A stretch of 18,901 nucleotides of DNA from Clostridia bacterium (GTDB taxonomy: Bacteria; Bacillota; Clostridia; Christensenellales; UBA1242), in assembly GCA_023228225.1 (NCBI GenBank), contig JALOBO010000024.1, forward strand, positions 1 to 18,901, given 5' to 3'. Below the pieces are notes generated by a model. The model ran no database searches, was not told where the DNA came from, and saw only the letters and a program-made list of their open reading frames with translations. This document shows, piece by piece, positions 12,422 to 18,901 of the stretch (position 1 is its first letter; every line of letters starts with the position of its first letter). The position numbers and the translations under genes were made by a program.

Positions 12422-12826
12422 TTATTTACTGCCAAAAAATCTTTCAATTTCTATTTCGGCGTTTTCTATGCTGTCTGAACCATGAATGAGATTTTCTGTT
12501 GTATTATTTGCATAATCGCCACGGATTGTACCTTGAATCGCTTCTAACCATTTAGTTGCACCCATTAAATTTCTAATGCCTTGCACTACATTTTCGCCTT
12601 CTACAATCATAGCCACTACTGGACCAGACATCATAAATTTTTCTAGTGCTGAATAAAATGGCTTATTAACTAGATGGGCATAATGTTTAGCCAACATTGC
12701 TTTATTAAGATTAAGCATTTTTATATCGGTAATTTTAAAGTTTTTTCTTTCAATTCTAGAAATAATTTCGCCTATTAAACGACGCTCGTATGCATCAGGC
12801 TTTAACATAACATAAGTTCTTTCCAT
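12422..12826 (-). CDS. ndk: Nucleoside diphosphate kinase
   Basis: A 134-residue enzyme that moves the gamma phosphate from ATP to other nucleoside diphosphates through a phosphohistidine. Seen: ERTYVMLKPDAYERRLIG at the N-terminus (K9 contacts phosphate), the Kpn-loop region, GTIRGDYA (99-106) and catalytic H115 in NLIHGSDS. The usual TNPAEAAPGTIRGD is replaced by TKWLEAIQGTIRGD, a local deviation in an otherwise standard sequence. A TTG at 12880 extends the frame by 18 residues, but it overlaps the -35 element of the gene's own promoter; the ATG at 12826 has AAGGAG before it. The gene lies 69 bases after tsaD. Confidence 0.95.
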   Translation of the reverse strand: MERTYVMLKPDAYERRLIGEIISRIERKNFKITDIKMLNLNKAMLAKHYAHLVNKPFYSALEKFMMSGPVVAMIVEGENVVQGIRNLMGATKWLEAIQGTIRGDYANNTTENLIHGSDSIENAEIEIERFFGSK

Positions 12827-12851
12827 CTTGCGCTCCTTATATTTATATATA

Positions 12852-12880
12852 ATTGTAATATAAAAGTAAGTTAAATTCAA
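12852..12880 (-). promoter_or_regulatory. Internal promoter of ndk
   Basis: On the minus strand TTGAAT (12880-12875), 17 bases, TACAAT (12857-12852). It lies in the tsaD-ndk gap, so ndk can be expressed apart from the secA run. Confidence 0.6.
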
Positions 12881-12895
12881 TAGATTTTTAGGTTT

Positions 12896-13915
12896 TTATA
12901 ATTTAATTGTAGAAACTGCGTTTAAATTGAGATCCGCCGTATTAACTCCATTTATATAATTATAATAGCCCGCCACCGCTATCATTGCCGCATTATCAGT
13001 GCAAAGGCTCATTTGCGGAATAAACAATTTTATATTGCGTTCCTTACAATCTTCTGTAAGTTTTTGCCTTAAATATGAATTTGCAGCAACTCCGCCGGCA
13101 ACACACATTTTATTAATCTTATATTCTTTACAAGCGCGCATACATTTGTCTATAAGCCCATCAATTGCTTCGGTTTCAAAGGAAGCACAAATATTAGGTA
13201 AATTAATTTCTTCGCCTTTTTGCTCCTTGGTGTTAATGTAATTTATAACTGCGGTTTTTAGCCCGCTGTAACTAATATTATAAGAATTTTTTAATTCATT
13301 CTTTTTAGTAAAAGTAATATTTGCAGTGCCATTTTTCGCATATTTATCTATTATTGGTCCGCCTGGATATGAAAGCGATAAAGCACGAGCCACTTTGTCA
13401 AACGACTCGCCTATTGCATCATCTAGCGTTCCACCAATATATTTATGGTTAATATCATCTTCCAATTTTAGTATAGCAGTATGTCCGCCACTTACTACTA
13501 AACAAATGCAAGGTGGTATGAAATCATTATTTCCTATATAGTTTGCGGCTATATGCCCTTTAATATGGCTAACTTTTATAAGCGGAATATTTAATACATA
13601 AGAAAGTGCCTTTGCATAACTAACCCCGACAAGCAACGCACCAATAAGCCCAGCCCCATAAGTAACAGCAATTGCGGTAATATCTTTAAGTTTTATATTT
13701 GCCAGTTTAACCGCTTCATCAACTACATTAGTAATTGCTAAAATGTGGTTGCGGGAAGCGATTTCTGGAACAACACCACCAAATCTTTTATGAATTTCAA
13801 TTTGAGACGACACAATGTTAGAAAGCACTTCACGCCCATTTTTTATAACTGCCGCACTTGTTTCATCACAAGAAGTTTCTATACCTAATATTATTATATC
13901 TTTTAACTCTGCCAC
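12896..13915 (-). CDS. tsaD: tRNA N6-threonylcarbamoyladenosine biosynthesis protein TsaD
   Basis: A 339-residue ASKHA-fold enzyme that, with TsaB and TsaE, transfers threonylcarbamoyl to A37 of tRNAs reading ANN codons. Seen: ILGIETSCDETSAAVI at the N-terminus, FGGVVPEIASRNH, metal ligands H117 and H121 (HIKGHIAANY), VSGGHT (141-146), GGTLDDAIGESFDKVAR (161-177), SYSGLKTA (215-222), GGVAANSYLR (274-283) and D307 (CTDNAAMIA). Length is standard. The start is GTG, with GGAG about ten bases ahead; the first family-conserved residues follow closely, so no better start exists. It lies 31 bases after prfB in the secA-prfB-tsaD run. tRNA-Ser(GCT), which reads AGC/AGU (ANN codons), is among its expected substrates. 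Confidence 0.97.
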   Translation of the reverse strand: MAELKDIIILGIETSCDETSAAVIKNGREVLSNIVSSQIEIHKRFGGVVPEIASRNHILAITNVVDEAVKLANIKLKDITAIAVTYGAGLIGALLVGVSYAKALSYVLNIPLIKVSHIKGHIAANYIGNNDFIPPCICLVVSGGHTAILKLEDDINHKYIGGTLDDAIGESFDKVARALSLSYPGGPIIDKYAKNGTANITFTKKNELKNSYNISYSGLKTAVINYINTKEQKGEEINLPNICASFETEAIDGLIDKCMRACKEYKINKMCVAGGVAANSYLRQKLTEDCKERNIKLFIPQMSLCTDNAAMIAVAGYYNYINGVNTADLNLNAVSTIKL

Positions 13916-13946
13916 TATCTTAAATCTCCGTTTATTTATTATAATA

Positions 13947-15048
13947 CTAAACTGACTTTTTTAAATACTCAATAATAAAATTTTCTAAATCACCGTCCAT
14001 TATGCCTTGCACATCGCTAGTCTCGTAATTTGTTCGGTGATCTTTAACCATTGTATACGGACAAAATACATATGATCTAATTTGACTCCCCCATTCAATT
14101 TTTTTAAGTTGTCCTTGAATTTGCAATAACTTTTCTTCTTCTTCTCGTTCTTTTAATTCTGTAAGTTTACTAATAAGCATACACATTGCCATCGCCTTAT
14201 TTTGTAATTGCGACCGTTCGTTTTGACACTGCGCTACTGTATTTGTGGGCAAGTGCGTAATTCTAACTGCACTATCTGTTTTATTAACATTTTGTCCGCC
14301 GGCACCACCGCTATGATAAGTATCTATTCGTAAATCTTCGGGTTTTATTTCTATTTGTGTATTTTCAATAATTTCGGGCATAACTTCGACAGATGAAAAC
14401 GAAGTATGCCTACTGCCACCTGCATCAAATGGAGATATTCTAACTAATCTATGAACACCCTTTTCTGTTTTTAAATAACCATATGCGTATTCGCCGGATA
14501 CCATAAATGTAACACTTTTAATACCGGCATCTTGTCCGTAAATAATATCCATTAATAACACTGTATAGCCCTTACGCTCGGCGTAACGCGTGTACATTCT
14601 ATATAACATTTCTGCCCAATCCTGCGCTTCGGTTCCACCTGCACCTGCGTGTAAGGTCATAATTGCATTATTTAAATCATATTTACCGTTAAGTAAAGTT
14701 TGTAACCACATTTTACCTAACAAATCTTCTAATTTATTAAATTCTTCGGCAATTTCTAATTGTAGTGCGTTATCTTGTTCGCTTTCACATAAATCAATAA
14801 GAACTGCTAAATCCAATGCACTTGCTTTTAGATTTTCTACTGCATGCAACTTATTTTCTATGACTTTAATTTGTTTAGTAATATTTTGTGCGTGTGCTTT
14901 ATCTTGCCAAAAATTTTCCACTTCTTGAACTTTTTTAAGTTCACTTAATTTATTTTTTAAATTATTTAAGTCAAAGAGAGTCCGAGAGCATTTTTAATTT
15001 TTTGTTAATGTCAAATAATTGCTCTCGTCTGTCAGATAATAAAATCAT
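13947..15048 (-). CDS. prfB: Peptide chain release factor 2, expressed by programmed +1 frameshift
   Basis: RF2 ends translation at UGA and UAA. The gene starts at the ATG at 15048 (AAGGAG ahead), reads 25 codons ending CTT, meets in-frame TGA as codon 26 (14973-14971), and continues in the +1 frame from GAC (14972) to 13947. The joined product is 366 residues, the standard length. In that numbering the stop-recognition motif SPF is at 205-207 and the catalytic GGQ at 250-252, exactly as in E. coli RF2. Without the frameshift only a 324-residue piece starting at an internal GTG (14921) would be called, lacking the N-terminal helices. It follows secA by 22 bases, the same order as in B. subtilis. 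The frameshift makes RF2 level self-regulating. Confidence 0.95.
14970..14988 (-). promoter_or_regulatory. prfB +1 frameshift site (CTT TGA C)
   Basis: The minus strand reads TCG GAC TCT CTT TGA C. The slippery CTT-TGA-C is the conserved RF2 site. The usual upstream Shine-Dalgarno-like AGGGGG is replaced by a weak CGGAC at about the same distance, so the stimulator looks degenerate. Confidence 0.9.
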
Positions 15049-15070
15049 AATTTCTCCTTAAATTTACTAA

Positions 15071-17776
15071 TTATTCGGATTTTCCACAGCAGTTTTTGTA
15101 TTTTTTGCCACTTCCGCAAGGGCATTGTTCATTTCTTCCAATTTGTTTACTAGATTTTATTGGTCCTGATACTTTTACTGAACTAGCAGGTACCGCAATA
15201 GTATTAGATGGAACTATTTTGTGTGGCATTTGCTGTGTGTTTGGACCAAATTGTATGTTTGCTTTTAATAATATAATCGCAAGTGTCTCTCTTATTCGGC
15301 TTATCATCTCATCAAACATTTTAAAGCCTTCGCGTTTATACTCTACAACTGGATCGCGTTGTCCGTATTGTTGCAGTACAATTTCACGACTTAATATTGC
15401 CATTTCATCTATGTGGTCCATCCAGTTTTTATCAACTACTTTTAACATTATATCGCGTTCAATAGCATCAAAAGGAACACCAAGCACTTTGGCTTCGGAA
15501 ACTTTTTTATTGTAACCGTTAACTAAGTCATCGGTAATCAAATTTGCTACATCACTAGGTTCAAAACCTTCAATTTTTTCAAGTGTGATAAAATTAGTAT
15601 CCGGCATATATAACTTTTGTTCAAGTGCTTTATTTAATTCTTCTAAATTCCATTCACTGTAAATTTTATTTGAATCCAAATGACTATACACAATATCTTC
15701 AACTAGTTCGGGAATAATATCTAAAATTTGCTGATGAACATCTACACCATCAAGCACTTTATTTCTTTCACCGTAAATTATTTCACGCTGTTTATTCATA
15801 ACATCATCATATTCCAGCGTATATTTACGGGCTACAAAGTGTTGTTGCTCAATTCGTTTTTGTGCAACTTCAATTTGTCTTGCCATCATTGGTATTTGAA
15901 ATGGCTCATCATCATCGTGGTTAAATAATTGGGCAAGCGATTTTAGTTTTTCGCCACCAAAAATCCTAGCCAAATCATCTTCAAGCGAAATATAAAATAT
16001 TGAAGAACCTGGGTCGCCCTGTCTACCGGCACGACCGCGTAACTGATTGTCTATACGCCTACTTTCATGTCTTTCGGTACCTATAATGTGAAGTCCGCCG
16101 AGTGCTATTACCTTTTCTTTTTCTAAATCAGTAATAACTTTACACTCTTGTAAAAAGTCTTTAAACTTTATACGGGTTTCTATAACTTGTTCGTTTCCGC
16201 CATCATTATACGCTGTTGCCTCGTGAATTATATCTTCGGAAATGAGCATTTCACGCATTTTTTGTTTAGCCAAAAACTCGGGATTACCGCCCAAAAGAAT
16301 ATCCGTACCACGGCCAGCCATATTTGTGGCAATTGTAACTGCTTTATACCTGCCTGCCTGAGCAACAATTTCAGATTCTCTTTCGTGATTTTTAGCATTT
16401 AAGACACTGTGTGGAATGCCTTCAAATTTTAATAGTTTAGATAATTCTTCGGATTTTTCAATGGTAATAGTGCCGACAAGTACAGGTTGTCCGTTTTCAT
16501 ATCTTTCTTTTATATCATTAACTATTGCCTTTAATTTGCTATGCCTTGTGGTAAAAATCATATCAGTCATATCGTATCTAATCATTGGCTTATTAGTAGG
16601 TATTTCAATAACATCTAAATTATAAATTTTGTTAAATTCGCCCTCTTCTGTTTTTGCGGTACCGGTCATACCGCTTAACTTAGAGTACATTCTAAAATAA
16701 TTTTGAAATGTAATTGTGGCAATTGTTTTGTTTTCATCTTTTGTTTTAACATTTTCTTTTGCTTCTATCGCTTGGTGCAGACCATCACTATATCGCCTAC
16801 CCGGCATTAATCTACCAGTAAATTCATCAACAATAATCACTTCTTCATTTTTTACAATATAATCAATATCTCGCTGTCTCATAAAATTTGCAATTAAAGC
16901 ATTTCTAATATGGTGATCAGTTTCCATATTTTCTACATCAGATAAACTTTCAATTTTATAAAAGCGTTCAGCCAGTGTCATACCTTCATCAGAAAGATGT
17001 ATTGTGTGTTTTTCTTCATCAATTTCTGTATCTGTTTCTTTTTTTAATGTGCTTACAAATTTCTGTGCAAGAGTATATTGCTCACTTGATTTCATACCTC
17101 TGCCACTTATTATTAAAGGCGTGCGGGCCTCATCAATTAAAATGTTATCTACTTCATCTACAATACCAAAGTTAAGCGGTCGTTGTACTTTTTGTTTTTT
17201 TTGCAAAACCATATTATCACGCAAATAATCAAAACCATATTCGTTATTTGTGCCGTATGTAATATCTGCCATATAAGCATTACGTTTTTGTTCAGGATTT
17301 GTGTTAGGCAGTGTAATACCTACTGTCAACCCTAAAAATGTATAGACTTTTCCCATCCATTCAGCATCACGCCTTGCTAAGTAATCATTAACCGTAACAA
17401 CATGAACCCCTTTTCCCGTTAATGCATTTAAATAAGCAGGCATAGTTGCAACAAGTGTTTTACCTTCGCCCGTTCGCATTTCAGCAATTCTACCTTGATG
17501 AAGTGCAATACCGCCTAGTATTTGCGCATGAAAATGTCTCATATTAAGAACTCTGGCTGATGATTCACGCACAAGAGCATAAGCATCGGGTAGAATATCA
17601 TTAAGCGTTTCACCACTAACTAGCCTATCCTTTAAAATATTTGTAGTTTTTTTTAATTCCTCATCACTTTTTAAAGCGTAAACAGATGCTAATGCCTCTA
17701 CTTTTTCGGCTATAACTTCCAATTTTTTTAAATTTCTACGATTATCTAAATTTGCAAAATATGAAACTAATCCCAT
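15071..17776 (-). CDS. secA: Preprotein translocase ATPase SecA
   Basis: A 901-residue motor protein that pushes unfolded preproteins through SecYEG. Seen: the N-terminal helices, Walker A TGEGKT (102-107), VNDYLARRDAEWM, TYGTNNEYGFDYLRDNM, Walker B DEVD (207-210) followed by NILIDEARTPLIISG, the GMTGTAKTEEGEF segment starting the second motor domain, NMAGRGTDILLGG, GGLHIIGTERHESRRIDNQLRGRAGRQGDPG, and the C-terminal zinc tail with C885, C887, C896 and C897, which in other SecAs binds SecB or the ribosome. Length is normal. GGGAG precedes the ATG, and a promoter lies at 17821-17849. It heads the secA-prfB-tsaD run. A SecB-like chaperone is not in the window. Confidence 0.98.
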   Translation of the reverse strand: MGLVSYFANLDNRRNLKKLEVIAEKVEALASVYALKSDEELKKTTNILKDRLVSGETLNDILPDAYALVRESSARVLNMRHFHAQILGGIALHQGRIAEMRTGEGKTLVATMPAYLNALTGKGVHVVTVNDYLARRDAEWMGKVYTFLGLTVGITLPNTNPEQKRNAYMADITYGTNNEYGFDYLRDNMVLQKKQKVQRPLNFGIVDEVDNILIDEARTPLIISGRGMKSSEQYTLAQKFVSTLKKETDTEIDEEKHTIHLSDEGMTLAERFYKIESLSDVENMETDHHIRNALIANFMRQRDIDYIVKNEEVIIVDEFTGRLMPGRRYSDGLHQAIEAKENVKTKDENKTIATITFQNYFRMYSKLSGMTGTAKTEEGEFNKIYNLDVIEIPTNKPMIRYDMTDMIFTTRHSKLKAIVNDIKERYENGQPVLVGTITIEKSEELSKLLKFEGIPHSVLNAKNHERESEIVAQAGRYKAVTIATNMAGRGTDILLGGNPEFLAKQKMREMLISEDIIHEATAYNDGGNEQVIETRIKFKDFLQECKVITDLEKEKVIALGGLHIIGTERHESRRIDNQLRGRAGRQGDPGSSIFYISLEDDLARIFGGEKLKSLAQLFNHDDDEPFQIPMMARQIEVAQKRIEQQHFVARKYTLEYDDVMNKQREIIYGERNKVLDGVDVHQQILDIIPELVEDIVYSHLDSNKIYSEWNLEELNKALEQKLYMPDTNFITLEKIEGFEPSDVANLITDDLVNGYNKKVSEAKVLGVPFDAIERDIMLKVVDKNWMDHIDEMAILSREIVLQQYGQRDPVVEYKREGFKMFDEMISRIRETLAIILLKANIQFGPNTQQMPHKIVPSNTIAVPASSVKVSGPIKSSKQIGRNEQCPCGSGKKYKNCCGKSE

Positions 17777-17820
17777 TTCTTTCTCCCAGTATTAAACATT
17801 AATGATGCTATAAACGATTA

Positions 17821-17849
17821 AGTATAGCCGATAATATCTCGTTTGTAAA
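17821..17849 (-). promoter_or_regulatory. Promoter of secA-prfB-tsaD
   Basis: On the minus strand TTTACA (17849-17844), 17 bases, TATACT (17826-17821). Transcription would start near 17814, about 38 bases before the secA ATG. Confidence 0.7.
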
Positions 17850-17908
17850 CTTTTTTAGACTATCCATAATTAAATTGCGGGCTGGTATCTTAAAAAATAT
17901 GCCGATTT

Positions 17909-18652
17909 TTATATTAAAATTTTAACTATATATAAAACAATAAATTGTAATGGATAAAAAATGTAAAACAAATATTTTAAATTTAATTTACCGCGTTTGC
18001 CATTATAGAAATATAAAATTGGCAAACTTAAAAGACTAAAACATTGTAATATATTTAACATAAAACTTTGTTCTGGAACTATGGTAACTAAACAAAAGCC
18101 TATTGTTATTACACTAAAATATAATGCTTGCTTTAAAAAACTACCTCTATATACATAAAAAATAAGAACACTAAACACACCATAAAAGTAATAGTCAGTA
18201 GGTACAGTTATAGTAAATACAATAACAAAAATTAGAGCACCATAAAAAGCCACAGAATATAAAAGTATGTTTTGTGAACCTATGCTTTTTGGCTCTACTG
18301 AATTCGTATTATGATCCGCTTTTGCCTGCTGTAATTTATCATACAAATACATCACCCCAATACTCAATAAAAAAGTGTACATAATGTTTAGCGTAAGACC
18401 ATCAGGTGCAATTAACAAAAATGGATAAGTTGATATAAGTGCAAAAATTAGCATTCTTAAAGCATACTTTGCCTTGCTATGTGTTTTACTATACCCTTCC
18501 GCTACTGCAAATGCAAAAATAGGAAAAGCAAGCCTTCCTATAATTCTAAAAAGTATTATTTCGGAAAAAAACACTAAACCAATATGGTCTATCACCATAC
18601 TGATTATTCCGATTATTTTTAATATATTAGCGGTTAAAATTTTTCTGTGCAT
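17909..18652 (-). CDS. TraX-family membrane protein
   Basis: A 247-residue polytopic membrane protein with about seven to eight hydrophobic helices. The N-terminal signature LKIIGIISMVIDHIGLVFF, then LFRIIGRLAFPIFAFAVAEGYSKT and YALRMLIFALISTYPF, and the final YLFYIFYPLQFIVLYIV all fit TraX (Pfam TraX family). The founding member acetylates F-pilin, but most chromosomal homologues have unknown substrates and are probably membrane acyltransferases. A soluble loop of about 25 residues (110-134, KLQQAKADHNTNSVEPKS) interrupts the helices. It begins 14 bases after the stop of the preceding gene and is likely co-transcribed with it. Confidence 0.85.
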   Translation of the reverse strand: MHRKILTANILKIIGIISMVIDHIGLVFFSEIILFRIIGRLAFPIFAFAVAEGYSKTHSKAKYALRMLIFALISTYPFLLIAPDGLTLNIMYTFLLSIGVMYLYDKLQQAKADHNTNSVEPKSIGSQNILLYSVAFYGALIFVIVFTITVPTDYYFYGVFSVLIFYVYRGSFLKQALYFSVITIGFCLVTIVPEQSFMLNILQCFSLLSLPILYFYNGKRGKLNLKYLFYIFYPLQFIVLYIVKILI

Positions 18653-18666
18653 AGCATACTGAAAAT

Positions 18667-18901
18667 CTAACGAATTTCAGGCTCCTTTTGCTCTTCGGAA
18701 ATTTTTTGTTTAGCCAATTCTTGCATGGATTCATCAATTAATTTTTTTATTTCGTCTGTGAGAATATTTTGAACCAGATTTTTTAGTTTTTTTAATCCGT
18801 TTGCAAGTGTTGCTTCGGTAAGAAGTTTGATTTTTTTGTTAAAAAAATCTGCATATAATGATGAATTAACCATTTTTGCAATATCCTCACTATTTACACA
18901 T
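18667..18901 (-). CDS. Hypothetical protein, C-terminal part (frame open to window edge)
   Basis: The frame can start at an ATG at 18873 (68 residues), but it stays open upstream to the edge, reading CVNSEDIAKM into the same protein, and those residues look natural. It is more likely the end of a longer gene. The visible part is hydrophilic and helical: NGLKKLKNLVQNILTDEIKK followed by LIDESMQELAKQKISEEQKE. No family is recognised. It precedes the TraX gene by 14 bases on the same strand. Confidence 0.6.
   Translation of the reverse strand, partial: CVNSEDIAKMVNSSLYADFFNKKIKLLTEATLANGLKKLKNLVQNILTDEIKKLIDESMQELAKQKISEEQKEPEIR

Noticed and set aside
12827..12880. Extended N-terminus of ndk from TTG at 12880
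   Set aside because: The TTG is part of a -35 element, and the ATG at 12826 has a strong ribosome binding site and the conserved family start.
15096..17228. Several open frames on the plus strand across secA and tsaD
   Set aside because: They lie entirely opposite strongly conserved genes, lack ribosome binding sites and look like no known protein.

Overview
The window is AT-rich DNA from a spore-forming member of the Bacillota, most likely an uncultured Clostridia-type lineage. The evidence is the sporulation/division run yabP-yabQ-divIC, secA next to prfB with the classical RF2 frameshift, strong AGGAG-type ribosome binding sites, sigma-A-like promoters and a DUF1540 protein. Both window edges cut genes.\n\nLayout, left to right. 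(1) 1-1208, minus strand: a small accessory operon of unknown function: an ankyrin-repeat protein, a 92-residue protein and a gene running off the left edge, read from a good promoter at 1245-1273. (2) 1360-2286, minus: yabP-yabQ-divIC, overlapping genes for spore coat/cortex assembly and cell division. (3) 2498-2956, plus: a two-helix membrane protein of unknown function behind a duplicated 25-bp promoter element. (4) 3030-5000, minus: an HD-type alarmone-hydrolase-like protein followed by cysS. (5) 5120-5674, plus: a family-4-like uracil-DNA glycosylase, apparently leaderless. (6) 5765-5854: tRNA-Ser(GCT), followed by an unusual array (5843-6495). The array repeats the tRNA 3' end plus a terminator five times in total and also holds inverted copies of the tRNA 3' end. 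(7) 6529-7715: a Nudix hydrolase, a gene remnant and a decayed further copy of the array module. (8) 7719-9472, minus: a two-gene NHEJ operon, ku and a stand-alone ATP-dependent ligase. (9) 9637-11346, plus: an HD-domain protein divergent from ku, sharing one palindromic -35 hexamer with it, then a ferritin-like protein. (10) 11459-12330: a double-DUF1540 protein (minus) and rplI (plus). (11) 12422-17776, minus: secA-prfB-tsaD-ndk housekeeping run. (12) 17909-18901, minus: a TraX-family membrane protein and the C-terminal part of an unknown protein.\n\nFunctionally, translation (cysS, tRNA-Ser, rplI, prfB, tsaD), export (secA) and nucleotide metabolism (ndk) form the conserved backbone. Between them is a genome-maintenance stretch (UDG, Nudix, LigD-type ligase, Ku). 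The most unusual object is the modular array after tRNA-Ser. Its modules look structurally constrained and are built from direct and inverted pieces of the tRNA 3' end. I cannot tell from sequence alone whether it is a relic of repeated integrations, a small repeat element, or an RNA with a job.
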